53,002 bases of DNA, taken from positions 1 to 53,002 of the forward strand of contig MAAL01000004.1 in assembly GCA_002163245.1 (NCBI GenBank), given 5' to 3'. The DNA is from Gammaproteobacteria bacterium 42_54_T18 (GTDB lineage Bacteria > Pseudomonadota > Gammaproteobacteria > Pseudomonadales > Ketobacteraceae). The notes beneath the pieces were generated by a model that did no database searches, was not told the DNA's origin, and worked only from the letters and a program-made list of their open reading frames with translations. Every line of letters starts with the position of its first letter. The stretch's first letter is position 1. Shown piece by piece: positions 9,616 through 18,267 of this stretch. Both the position numbers and the translations under genes were made by a program.

Positions 9616-10755
9616 ATGAGCGAACAAGCCCCTAACAAGCAAGTATTGGTTATTGACGATGATGATTTCTTTTGTGAATTATTAACATCCATACTAGAGC
9701 CACATTTCAGCATTCTAGTAGCAAAATCCGGCAATGAAGGCATTCAATTGCTAAACGAGCAAACGCCTGATTTGATTTTGTTAGACATTGACATGCCCGA
9801 AAAGTCTGGTTACGAAACCTGCAAAGAGATTCGTGCTATCCCTTTGCACCAATACACACCTATTATCTTCATCTCCGCCAATAATAGCTTGGAAGAAAAG
9901 CTTGAGGCGTATCATAGTGGAGGGTCCGACTTTGTTACCAAACCTATCGTAGGAGGTGTACTCACCTCTAAAATCAACTCGCATTTACAAGTGAAGGAGC
10001 GAGAAGAAAAACTTACTCAAAGCGCTGACCAGGCAAGACAAACTGCAATGAATGCAATGCGAGAACATGCCGAGTCGGGCATAATCTTATCATTTATGAA
10101 CGATAGTGCTGCGATCTTAGATTACGATTTTCTCGCTCAACGATTATTCAAAACCTGCGAAGAGCTCGGTATTGCGGCAAGTATTAACATCGTTGCCTCT
10201 ACCGGAACAATAAGTATCGACCACAGCGGATTACAGCGCCCCCTTGAAGCGGCGTTACTTGAACACGCACAAGATCATGGGGGGGTAGTTGACTTTGGAT
10301 CTCGCTGTATTTTTAATGCTGAGTACATATCACTGCTCGCGAAAAACATGCCGGAGAATGACTCTCACCGTTATGGGCAACTAAAAGACTCGTTAGCTCG
10401 ACTAACAACATCAACAAATGCCCGGATTGCCGCCATCCAAACATCAATGGAATTAGAAGCTGCCTATCAAACAGACGTGCACCAAACACTCAAAACAACG
10501 GTGAGTTCTTTGTTAAAAATTCGTCACATTGTTCGTACTCAAGAATCTACCGCTCTGGATGCAATGGACAGCATCCTCACTAAAATGGATCATTCATTAA
10601 CATCATTATCCCTGACAGAGACACAAGAAAACCAATTATACGAAATAATTCAGCAAGGAACAGACAAGCTTATGGAGGTATATTCTCGATCAGGTGAAAT
10701 AGACGATCAATTTAAAGACATTATCCGCTCTTTTGACTCCCTTTCTACCGATTAA
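9616..10755 (+). CDS. Response regulator with a novel-looking sensory output domain
   Basis: A 379-residue protein. Residues 8-125 are a complete receiver domain: acidic pocket D14-D17, phosphoacceptor D57 in LLDIDMP, S87 and K109 in the TKP motif. After a short linker (130-150), residues about 153-275 form a domain I cannot name. It matches closely the middle domain of the degenerate kinase at 24878-26449, ending in the shared block LLAKNMPENDSHRYGQLKD. The C-terminal 100 residues look helical and coiled-coil-like. No DNA-binding or enzymatic domain is visible. The ATG at 9616 has AGGA 7 bases upstream; the frame is open to 9511, but that extension is not conserved-looking. No kinase gene is adjacent. 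Confidence 0.85.
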   Translation: MSEQAPNKQVLVIDDDDFFCELLTSILEPHFSILVAKSGNEGIQLLNEQTPDLILLDIDMPEKSGYETCKEIRAIPLHQYTPIIFISANNSLEEKLEAYHSGGSDFVTKPIVGGVLTSKINSHLQVKEREEKLTQSADQARQTAMNAMREHAESGIILSFMNDSAAILDYDFLAQRLFKTCEELGIAASINIVASTGTISIDHSGLQRPLEAALLEHAQDHGGVVDFGSRCIFNAEYISLLAKNMPENDSHRYGQLKDSLARLTTSTNARIAAIQTSMELEAAYQTDVHQTLKTTVSSLLKIRHIVRTQESTALDAMDSILTKMDHSLTSLSLTETQENQLYEIIQQGTDKLMEVYSRSGEIDDQFKDIIRSFDSLSTD

Positions 10756-10857
10756 AGCTATACATTTTAAACCAAAATGACGAGGCTAGTAATATTGCTA
10801 TTCCCACGCAATAATGTGCCCTGAACTTACCAGTCACTTTCTTTTAGGGTTAGCACT

Positions 10858-11619
10858 ATGGATTTACAGAATAAAGTTATCGTTATTACCGGGTCGGGCC
10901 GTGGCCTTGGGCAAGGAATGGCTGTCGCATTTGCAGCAAAAGGCGCAAAAATTGCAGTTGTTGATTTAAATGAAGACGACATCGCCACTACCGTACAGCT
11001 TTGTAAGGATGCAGGCTCTGATGCTAAAGGCTATTCCGTAAACGTCGCCAAAGAAGATGATGTTGAAAAGCTATTCAACGATGTTGTTGCTGATTTTGGA
11101 ACCTTAGATGGCCTTATTAATAATGCAGGCATCACTCGCGATGGGTTATTAGTAAAAGCCAAAAACGGTAAAATTGAAAAGAAAATGACATTACAACAGT
11201 GGCAAGCTGTCATTGATGTCAACCTAACCGGTGTTTTCCTTTGTGGTCGAGAAGCCGCCATCAAAATGATTGAATTGAACGTTGACGAAGGCGTCATCAT
11301 TAACATCTCCAGTTTGGCGCGCTCTGGCAGCTTTGGACAAACTAACTACGCTGCCGCTAAAGCCGGTGTTGCCGTTATGGTTGAGACTTGGGCTAAGGAA
11401 TTAGCTCGCTATAATATCCGTACAGGTGCTATTGCACCAGGCACCATTAATACTGAAATGATCGCAGCGATGAAACCTGAAGCAAGAGACAGACTTGTTG
11501 CCGCTGTTCCATTAAAGCGCATTGGCGAACCAGAACATATCGCAAAGTCCGCCGTCTTTATTTTTGAGAATGACTACTTTACAGGTCGAGTTATTGAAAC
11601 TGATGGTGGTTTGCGTTAA
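10858..11619 (+). CDS. Short-chain dehydrogenase/reductase, FabG-like
   Basis: An NAD(P)-dependent classical SDR of 253 residues. The cofactor loop TGSGRGLGQG (11-20), the NNAG motif, the catalytic Ser of NISSLARSG and the Tyr/Lys pair of NYAAAKAG are all present, and the sequence ends with the usual TGRVIETDGGLR. It is similar to 3-oxoacyl-ACP reductases but is not in a fatty-acid gene cluster, so the substrate is not defined. An AGGGT ribosome site lies 9 bases before the ATG. It stands between a response regulator and an alkyltransferase-like gene, with gaps of about 100 and 47 bases. Confidence 0.92.
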   Translation: MDLQNKVIVITGSGRGLGQGMAVAFAAKGAKIAVVDLNEDDIATTVQLCKDAGSDAKGYSVNVAKEDDVEKLFNDVVADFGTLDGLINNAGITRDGLLVKAKNGKIEKKMTLQQWQAVIDVNLTGVFLCGREAAIKMIELNVDEGVIINISSLARSGSFGQTNYAAAKAGVAVMVETWAKELARYNIRTGAIAPGTINTEMIAAMKPEARDRLVAAVPLKRIGEPEHIAKSAVFIFENDYFTGRVIETDGGLR

Positions 11620-11666
11620 CAGTTGCGAGTTTAGTCTTTGTTCACTACATCAGTGCTGACAACAGA

Positions 11667-11984
11667 TTGACTTCCACGGCTGAAATCAATCAACAAAAAA
11701 TCCTGCAAGCTGTTGCAGCTATTCCAATAGGCTATGTTTGTACCTATGGCAAAATAGCGGAGCTTGCGGGTTTGCCACGTCATGCAAGACTAGTCGGTAA
11801 TACATTAAAAAAACTACCCAGCAGATCAAAAATTCCTTGGCATAGAGTAATCAATGTCCAAGGCAAGCTTTCCTTTCCTGAAGGTAGTGAACCTTGGCAG
11901 CATCAAAAGCAGCTGCTTGAATTAGAAAAAATTGATTTTCTAAATGGAAAAATCAATCTAAAGCGCTATCTTTGGGAACCATAA
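11667..11984 (+). CDS. Alkyltransferase-like protein (ATL), MGMT family without the active cysteine
   Basis: A 105-residue homologue of the DNA-binding domain of O6-alkylguanine-DNA alkyltransferase. The helix-turn-helix region (TYGKIAELAGLPRHARLVGN) is intact, but the PCHRV catalytic motif reads PWHRV. In known ATL proteins this Cys-to-Trp change abolishes alkyl transfer; they bind O6-alkylguanine and hand the lesion to nucleotide excision repair. The ORF opens with TTG and no strong ribosome site is evident. The frame stays open upstream without a better start. Probably a free-standing gene. Confidence 0.9.
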   Translation: MTSTAEINQQKILQAVAAIPIGYVCTYGKIAELAGLPRHARLVGNTLKKLPSRSKIPWHRVINVQGKLSFPEGSEPWQHQKQLLELEKIDFLNGKINLKRYLWEP

Positions 11985-12033
11985 CCTCTTAACATGCTAC
12001 AGCTTTCATTCATTCTAATATGCTGCCCGCCCG

Positions 12034-13320
12034 ATGAGTCAAATGAACTCCACTGATACACCTCCAACGCCATCTCTTATTGAAGCCATCTGTAACCGTC
12101 GCATGCTAGCCTGTGTTTTTACCGGTTTCACCTCTGGCCTACCTCTGTATGTGTTAATCACATTAATTCCAGCTTGGTTGCGCTCCGAAGGTGTTGGACT
12201 AAAAGAAATTGGCCTCTTTGCATTAATTCAAATCCCTTATACATGGAAATTCTTTTGGGCACCCGCCATGGATCGTTTTTCGTTACCTTTTTTAGGGTTA
12301 CGTCGGAGCTGGCTTCTAATCACTCAAATAGCCCTGCTAATTAGCATTGCTAGTATGGGTGTGTTGGAGCCTCAAGATGCTATATGGGGCATCGCTTATT
12401 TAGCATTTGCTGTTGCCTTATTTAGCGCAACTCAAGACATAGTGATAGATGCCTACCGCCGAGAATTACTCAACGATAATGAGCTCGGCCTTGGTAGCTC
12501 CATCCATGTGAATGCATACCGAGTCGCGGGGTTAATCCCTGGCTCATTAGCATTAATCTTGGCAGACCATTTTGCATGGCAACAGGTATTCCAAATCACA
12601 GGCCTGTTCATGTTAATTGGAATAGGTTTTACATTGGTCATTAAAGAACCCAGTATTTTCGATCGACCCAAAACTATCAGAGAAGCAATCGTCGACCCAT
12701 TTAATGAATTCATACACCGCAAAGGGTGGCAAGGTGCACTTCTAATTTTGAGTTTTATGTTTTTATATAAATTGGGAGACAGTATGGCAACAGCTCTGTC
12801 CACTCCATTTTATCAAGACATTGGCTTTTCATTAACCGAGATTGGTGTCATTGCAAAAAATGCAGCCTTATGGCCAGCAATCATTGGGGGGATGCTAGGT
12901 GGCATTCTAATGATCAAAATAGGGATTAACAAAGCCTTGTGGCTATTTGGCGCCGTCCAACTAATTACTATCTTAGGGTTCGCAGCCTTAGCGGAGATCG
13001 GCAATAACATTGTCGCATTAGCTATTGTTATTAGCATGGAGTATCTTGGCGTCGGCTTAGGAACAGCGGCGTTTGTCGCTTTCATTGCAAAATCAACCAA
13101 CCCCAAATATACCGCCACACAATTCGCCTTATTCACAGCACTTGCTGCATTACCACGAACCTTTGTCAATTCCTCGGTCGGTTTCATCGTTGACAGCACA
13201 GGTTGGACCCACTTTTTCCTACTATGCACGGTGCTAGCCCTTCCAGGAATGGCTCTACTTTGGTTTGTTGCTCCGTGGTCAGAAACACCCTCCTCAGAAA
13301 CGCTTTCATCAAAAGAATAA
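12034..13320 (+). CDS. ampG: Muropeptide permease AmpG (MFS)
   Basis: An inner-membrane proton symporter that imports GlcNAc-anhydro-muropeptides for cell-wall recycling. It is 428 residues with about 12 predicted membrane segments. AmpG hallmarks include FTSGLPLYVLI near the start, WKFFWAPAMDR in the first cytoplasmic loop region and FSATQDIVIDAYRRE (about 130-144). An ATG nine bases downstream (12043) is an alternative start. The cytosolic recycling amidase AmpD and AmpE are encoded about 21 kb away in this window, so this piece of the pathway is represented on the segment but not clustered. Confidence 0.9.
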   Translation: MSQMNSTDTPPTPSLIEAICNRRMLACVFTGFTSGLPLYVLITLIPAWLRSEGVGLKEIGLFALIQIPYTWKFFWAPAMDRFSLPFLGLRRSWLLITQIALLISIASMGVLEPQDAIWGIAYLAFAVALFSATQDIVIDAYRRELLNDNELGLGSSIHVNAYRVAGLIPGSLALILADHFAWQQVFQITGLFMLIGIGFTLVIKEPSIFDRPKTIREAIVDPFNEFIHRKGWQGALLILSFMFLYKLGDSMATALSTPFYQDIGFSLTEIGVIAKNAALWPAIIGGMLGGILMIKIGINKALWLFGAVQLITILGFAALAEIGNNIVALAIVISMEYLGVGLGTAAFVAFIAKSTNPKYTATQFALFTALAALPRTFVNSSVGFIVDSTGWTHFFLLCTVLALPGMALLWFVAPWSETPSSETLSSKE

Positions 13321-13495
13321 ACTCTTCTGCCAATCAGTGACGCACAGCCCAGTTTCCCTGTAAATGCCCTGTTAAGGTGAGTTCAAACACTTCTGCTATA
13401 TCTCAGTAAATCGTCAAAAAAATGATGAGAATTAGACAGATAGGCTTCTGTCTACCACACTAATAAGAATAAAAATGAAAAGCTGACCTAGACCT

Positions 13496-14473
13496 ATGCC
13501 AAATGCCGACCTCCCCATTCTGGTTGTTGATGATGCCCGCTTTAGTGGTGCGGTTATCACTCGAACATTAAAATCTGCTGGCTACAAAGATGTTAGAACC
13601 GCCAACAGTGCTATTGCAGGCTTAGAAGCATTAGAAAATCGAGCTGTTAGTGTACTTATTGCTGATTGGCTGATGCCTGAAATGGATGGTTTAGAGCTCG
13701 CTGGGCGCGTTCGTCAATTAGACGAAGCAACAAATCACTTTACCTACATTATCTTACTTACAGCTAAAGAAGGCACCAAGGTGCTTGCTCATGCTTTTGA
13801 CAATGGTGTGGATGACTTTATCAACAAGTCAGTGATGAATCAGCAGTTATTGCCAAGGGTATACGCTGCTGACCGCCTCGCAGGTATTCAAAATCGTTTG
13901 TTAAAAGAAAATCAACTTCTCATTGAATCCAATCAACGATTAAAGAAAAATAACCTATTAGACCCACTTACAGGGCTTGGCAACCTTCAATATGCGGTAC
14001 GCCGCTTAGAAGACGCCATGCAGCATGCAGAATCTCGTGGAGGAGCAGCCTGTTTTTTGCTAATAACCATTGATAACTACAATGAATTAAAGCGCATGCA
14101 CGATAAAAAAATCCTAAGGCAAATCATTGTTGCCGTAGGTAGGCGCTTACGCCAACTGGTAAGACCCCTTGATATTGTTTCTCGAATCAGCACTGATGAA
14201 TTTGCCGTTATAACCCATCAAGATGATATCCAACACTGCAACGCAGCTACTTATCGTCGCATTTACGATGCATTAAATGTTAAAGCAATAAAGACGTCAA
14301 AGGGGTTTATCTCTATCAAAGCTGCAATGTGTATGTCTGCAGCCGATAGCTCTACATCATTCCCTAAACCTGAAAAAATGATATCCGTAACAAAACATCA
14401 AATTAATCAAGCTCGTAACACTGGACGCTTAATGGTGATAAAATGGCGCCCCACGAAAAAAACGGAAGACTAA
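13496..14473 (+). CDS. Receiver protein with degenerate GGDEF domain
   Basis: A 325-residue protein. Residues 6-122 are a receiver with D12-D13, phosphoacceptor D57 (ADWLMPEMDG) and K111. Residues 150-315 form a diguanylate-cyclase-type domain: DPLTGLGN, then ITIDNYNELKR (D193). The signature GGDEF reads STDEF (232-236), which should abolish or strongly reduce cyclase activity because the two glycines contact GTP. The inhibitory-site motif RxxD is present five residues before (RPLD, 223-226), so the domain might still bind c-di-GMP as an effector. It is followed by panE after 10 bases, suggesting co-transcription. No EAL or HD-GYP domain. Confidence 0.88.
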   Translation: MPNADLPILVVDDARFSGAVITRTLKSAGYKDVRTANSAIAGLEALENRAVSVLIADWLMPEMDGLELAGRVRQLDEATNHFTYIILLTAKEGTKVLAHAFDNGVDDFINKSVMNQQLLPRVYAADRLAGIQNRLLKENQLLIESNQRLKKNNLLDPLTGLGNLQYAVRRLEDAMQHAESRGGAACFLLITIDNYNELKRMHDKKILRQIIVAVGRRLRQLVRPLDIVSRISTDEFAVITHQDDIQHCNAATYRRIYDALNVKAIKTSKGFISIKAAMCMSAADSSTSFPKPEKMISVTKHQINQARNTGRLMVIKWRPTKKTED

Positions 14474-14483
14474 ACACCTCAGC

Positions 14484-15476
14484 ATGCTAGAAGATCATTG
14501 GTACATTTTAGGTGCAGGCGCCATCGGCTCTCTTTTTGCCTGTCAGTTTGAACGAGCCAATATCCATTCCACATTATTAGTTCGATTAGACCAGTCCACC
14601 CAAGTAAACCTCTCGCATGTCGAAAAAACATCCAGATCCATTGATGTAACTTTTCTCGATGGAAGTGAACATAACTTCTCCATCCAAACACTACCATCGA
14701 CTCAATCATCAATCACACGATCAAAAAGATCACTTACCACCCTCCCCATTCAACAACTGATTCTTACCACTAAAGCACACCAGAGTCAGGCTGCAATTGA
14801 TAATATACGGTCACTATTAGCCGAAAAGGCCATCATTGTTGTTATGCAAAACGGGATGGGGGTGGCACAACAACTACAAGCTCAATTGCCTCAATGCTCA
14901 ATTTTTGTTGCAACCACCACGGAAGGAGCCCACAGACCAACAGCAAGCTCGCTAATACATGCAGGGGCCGGTGAAACATGGATAGGTTACCTTCCCTCAA
15001 ATAGTCAAAAAGATTACTGCACAGAATCTATTACTGCTCAAAGCATCGCTGAACAATGGCAAAGAACGACACTATCCATTCACTACGATCACAATATAAT
15101 TCAACGGTTATGGACAAAGCTCGCGATCAATTGCGCAATAAACCCACTAACCGTTAAATATCAATGTAACAACGGCGCGCTGTTAAAGAACCCTGAAGCC
15201 CTGCAACTTATGGAGAAGGTCTGTCAAGAACTGCAACAGATAATGACAGCAAGGGGCATACACACATCCTCAAACCTATTTACCATAGTAAAACAGGTCG
15301 CAAAGAACACCCACAGCAACATATCCTCAATGCTCCAGGATAATAGAAACCACAGGCCCACAGAAATTCATTTCATTAACGGCTACATAGTTAATGAAGG
15401 TAAGGCTCTCGGCATCCCAACCCCTGTAAATCAGGCATTAGCGCTAGAAATAACTCGCAATGACATACCGAAATAA
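14484..15476 (+). CDS. panE: 2-dehydropantoate 2-reductase family protein
   Basis: A ketopantoate reductase-type enzyme (NADPH-dependent step to pantoate in coenzyme A synthesis), 330 residues. The Rossmann loop ILGAGAIGSLFACQFE lies at residues 8-23. The PanE motif MQNGMG follows near residue 122, then WTKLAINCAINPLTVKYQCN with the catalytic Lys, and a C-terminal HFINGYIVNEGKALGIPTPVN block. Paralogues of this family act on other 2-keto acids, so the exact substrate is inferred. The start is 10 bases after the stop of the receiver-GGDEF gene. Confidence 0.88.
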   Translation: MLEDHWYILGAGAIGSLFACQFERANIHSTLLVRLDQSTQVNLSHVEKTSRSIDVTFLDGSEHNFSIQTLPSTQSSITRSKRSLTTLPIQQLILTTKAHQSQAAIDNIRSLLAEKAIIVVMQNGMGVAQQLQAQLPQCSIFVATTTEGAHRPTASSLIHAGAGETWIGYLPSNSQKDYCTESITAQSIAEQWQRTTLSIHYDHNIIQRLWTKLAINCAINPLTVKYQCNNGALLKNPEALQLMEKVCQELQQIMTARGIHTSSNLFTIVKQVAKNTHSNISSMLQDNRNHRPTEIHFINGYIVNEGKALGIPTPVNQALALEITRNDIPK

Positions 15477-15517
15477 CTTAGGGGCCTAATCAACTATGGT
15501 TTTAAGGTAGGCTAGCG

Positions 15518-15802
15518 TCAATGGCCTGCCAGGCCGTTTTCTTCACCGAAGTTGTATTGTGAATTAGGGGGGTGTATTTCTGTCAAGCGCTCTATTGCCG
15601 TCTGCGCATGCCTTTGACACGCCACCTCCAGCTCCGCACTATTGTCCTGACCAACACAGATTATATAAACAAAGTTGGCTGTCGCTTCTAGCTGTCCTAG
15701 CACATACTCTTCATGGCGCTTTCCCCTATGCGTCATAGCTGTTCTTACCGCCGCATCGAGTAACGCTTGAAGTTGCTCTTCATATATCTCTATTTTGTCC
15801 AT
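15518..15802 (-). CDS. Small hypothetical protein
   Basis: A 94-residue protein that I do not recognise. It starts MDKIEIYEEQLQALLDAA and is mainly helical, with a second probable helix QLEATANFVYIICVGQ and an Asn/Gly-rich tail. No membrane segment or known motif. The ATG at 15802 is preceded by AAGGATGATGTT, a good ribosome site, which supports a real gene even though the frame is open to 15883. It is convergent with panE (41-base gap) and divergent from the cobalamin cluster, sharing a 189-base intergenic region with pduO. Confidence 0.7.
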   Translation of the reverse strand: MDKIEIYEEQLQALLDAAVRTAMTHRGKRHEEYVLGQLEATANFVYIICVGQDNSAELEVACQRHAQTAIERLTEIHPPNSQYNFGEENGLAGH

Positions 15803-15991
15803 AACATCATCCTTTATAAATCCTTGGTTCCTATACTTCACAACATCTCTGTTAGTCTCACTCACACTAAACAGGGTGTACATCCACCTATTTCAATTAG
15901 CATCCGGAGCATTTGACCCTGACTCCGTTAACCCGTACAGTGCCAGCCATCAACACGCAACCTGCTATTTTAGCCAGCAACAGGAGCCGCT

Positions 15992-16558
15992 ATGGGCCAT
16001 CGCCTTTCAAAAATATACACACGTACTGGAGATGACGGTACTACCGGATTGGGAGATGGCTCCCGAATTGAAAAAGACAGTATAAGAGTAGAAGCTTATG
16101 GCACCGTTGACGAGTTAAATAGTTGCATTGGTATGGTCATATCGCAATTATCACCCAAATTAATGCAAAACTGTAATCACCCACTAAATGAGTGGCTTTC
16201 TGAAATACAGCATGATTTGTTTGACCTTGGAGGCGAGCTTTGCATTCCGGGTCATATCGCCTTAACCAGTACCCCCATTGATACTCTAGAAAACCAAATT
16301 GATACCATGAACACCGATCTACCTATGTTAAAGGAATTCATTTTACCAGGGGGGAACCAGCCCGCTGCGACCTGCCATCTCGCAAGAACCATTTGTCGGC
16401 GAGCAGAACGAAACGTTCGCACATTATCACGCACCGAAACCATTAACCCCTTCGGCTTACACTATTTAAACCGACTTTCTGATTGGCTGTTTGTCACTGC
16501 TCGTATCATTGCTCGTTTAGATAACGGCACAGAAACCTTATGGAACCGCCAGCGATAA
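15992..16558 (+). CDS. ATP:cob(I)alamin adenosyltransferase, PduO type
   Basis: It transfers the 5'-deoxyadenosyl group of ATP to cob(I)alamin or cobinamide, making the coenzyme form. At 188 residues it shows the PduO/MMAB motifs: the N-terminal ATP loop TRTGDDGTTGLGDGSR (10-25), YGTVDELNSCIG (35-46), ILPGGNQPAATCHLART and CRRAERNVRTLS (about 127-156). AGGAG lies 6 bases before the ATG. It is the first gene of the cob operon; its stop overlaps the start of cobU (TAATG). I saw no convincing cobalamin riboswitch in the 189 bases upstream. Confidence 0.95.
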   Translation: MGHRLSKIYTRTGDDGTTGLGDGSRIEKDSIRVEAYGTVDELNSCIGMVISQLSPKLMQNCNHPLNEWLSEIQHDLFDLGGELCIPGHIALTSTPIDTLENQIDTMNTDLPMLKEFILPGGNQPAATCHLARTICRRAERNVRTLSRTETINPFGLHYLNRLSDWLFVTARIIARLDNGTETLWNRQR

Positions 16559-17076
16559 TGCGAGAGCTAATACTCGGAGGTGCCCGTTCAGGTAAAAGCC
16601 GAATGGCAGAAGTAAAAGCAAATGCTAGTGGGCTCGATGTAACGTATATTGCCACGGCAACTATTTACGATGACGAGATGCAACAACGCGTTAATCGTCA
16701 CAAAGATGACCGCCCTAAGCACTGGATATTAATTGAAGAACCTATTCACCTAGCCGATACAATAACTGCCATAACCTCCCCTCAATGTATTCTTGTTGAT
16801 TGTTTAACGCTTTGGGTAACTAATCTTCTGATGAAAGAAGACGATGCCTTTTTTGCGGAACAAAAATCTGCACTACTAGAAGCTATCCGCAATAGTCAGT
16901 GCCACCTAATTTTGGTGAGTAATGAAACGGGGATGGGTGTTATTCCTATGGGGGAAATCACACGTCGCTTTGTTGATGAGTCTGGGTGGCTACACCAAGA
17001 AATTGCCGCTATTGTCGAGCGAGTAACACTCTCTGTCGCCGGCCTTCCCCATGTATTAAAATCAGACACTGCTTAA
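16558..17076 (+). CDS. cobU: Adenosylcobinamide kinase / adenosylcobinamide-phosphate guanylyltransferase
   Basis: A bifunctional enzyme that phosphorylates adenosylcobinamide and then attaches GMP, activating it for lower-ligand attachment. It is 172 residues from the ATG overlapping the upstream stop. It has the P-loop GGARSGKSRMAE, the CobU motif RHKDDRPKHW (the conserved His carries GMP in the known enzyme), DCLTLWVTNLL and SNETGMGVIP. An in-frame ATG at 16540 would add six residues and overlap the preceding gene further; I chose 16558 for its TAATG coupling and the standard MRELILGGARSGKS start. Confidence 0.96.
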   Translation: MRELILGGARSGKSRMAEVKANASGLDVTYIATATIYDDEMQQRVNRHKDDRPKHWILIEEPIHLADTITAITSPQCILVDCLTLWVTNLLMKEDDAFFAEQKSALLEAIRNSQCHLILVSNETGMGVIPMGEITRRFVDESGWLHQEIAAIVERVTLSVAGLPHVLKSDTA

Positions 17077-17093
17077 CGTTTTGAGAACCTTTT

Positions 17094-18266
17094 ATGTCAT
17101 CTTCAACACCTGCCAATTCATCACCTGAACTTATGCAAAAAAAAATATTGGACAACATTCTCAACAATGACACTGTTTTTCGCAATCCTTGGTGGCAACA
17201 AGCCCCTCTAGCGATTGACCCCACAATTATTGAACAAGCCCAAGCACATCAAAACAGCCTAACCAAACCTCAGGGTTCCCTCGGAGCCATAGAAGACATT
17301 GCTATACGGTTAGCAGGTATTCAACAAAAAACCATGCCATCTATTGATAACGTAGGAATATATGTTTTCGCGGCCGATCACGGCATTATGGAAGAAGGTG
17401 TTTCTGCATTCCCCCAGGCTGTTACCGCAGAGATGTTAAAAAACTTTGTCTCTGGTGGCGCTGCGATTAGTGTTCTGTCAAAAAACCTAAACGCTGACCT
17501 TATTGTGGTTAATGTCGGATCATTAGCAGACGAAAACGAACTTCCTGCCGTTGTTCATCGAGTGATAAATAAGAGCAGCGGTAACATTGCAAAAGAACCC
17601 GCGATGAATCAGCAGCAATTTGAGCAAGCCATGACTGTCGGCTCTGAAATGGCAGAAAATGCTCGCTTTCATCATCAACACTTATTCGTCGGTGGGGAAA
17701 TGGGCATTGGCAATACCTCTGTAGCCTCTGCGCTAATTTGCCACTTTACAGAGAATAAGGCAGAGAATATTGTTGGGCCTGGTACAGGATTAGATGTCGC
17801 AGGTATTCAGCATAAACAACAGGTAGTAGACCAGGCCATTACCACACACAAAGCATCCATCCACTGCCCTGAAGATGCATTAATATGTTTAGGCGGCTTT
17901 GAAATTGTCGCATTAGTTGGTGCCTATATTCGAGCAGCTCAACTAGGTATCGCCATATTGGTGGATGGTTTTATTTGTACAGCAGCAGCCCTAGCAGCGA
18001 CACGTTTGAATCCAGAAGTAGCCCCTTATTTATTTTACTGCCATCAATCAGCGGAACCAGGGCACCAAGCAGCATTAACGGCGTTAAATGCCAAACCGTT
18101 GTTAGATTTGCAGTTACGCTTAGGTGAAGGCAGCGGTGCAGCACTTGCTGTTCCATTGTTCAAACTCGCCGTTGCGCTTCACAACAATATGGCAACGTTT
18201 GCTGAAGCAAGTGTTTCCGATGCAACAGCTTCTGACACAGAAGCTGACACAACAACCTCAAATTAA
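17094..18266 (+). CDS. cobT: Nicotinate-nucleotide:dimethylbenzimidazole phosphoribosyltransferase
   Basis: It makes alpha-ribazole phosphate, the lower-ligand nucleotide of cobalamin. The protein has 390 residues, with a polar N-terminal extension of about 35 residues and a Thr/Ala/Ser-rich C-terminal tail. Core marks are LTKPQGSLGAIED, FAADHGIMEEGVSAFP, GEMGIGNTSVASAL and the catalytic Glu in LRLGEGSGAALA near the end. It follows cobU by 17 bases and precedes cobC by one base, clearly within the operon. The base used (DMB or another) cannot be told from sequence. Confidence 0.96.
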   Translation: MSSSTPANSSPELMQKKILDNILNNDTVFRNPWWQQAPLAIDPTIIEQAQAHQNSLTKPQGSLGAIEDIAIRLAGIQQKTMPSIDNVGIYVFAADHGIMEEGVSAFPQAVTAEMLKNFVSGGAAISVLSKNLNADLIVVNVGSLADENELPAVVHRVINKSSGNIAKEPAMNQQQFEQAMTVGSEMAENARFHHQHLFVGGEMGIGNTSVASALICHFTENKAENIVGPGTGLDVAGIQHKQQVVDQAITTHKASIHCPEDALICLGGFEIVALVGAYIRAAQLGIAILVDGFICTAAALAATRLNPEVAPYLFYCHQSAEPGHQAALTALNAKPLLDLQLRLGEGSGAALAVPLFKLAVALHNNMATFAEASVSDATASDTEADTTTSN

Positions 18267-18267
18267 G

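Noticed and set aside
15803-15991. Possible cobalamin riboswitch before the pduO-type gene
   Set aside because: I looked for the GCCACTG and AGYCAGGAGACCTGCC boxes and found only partial, wrongly spaced resemblance.
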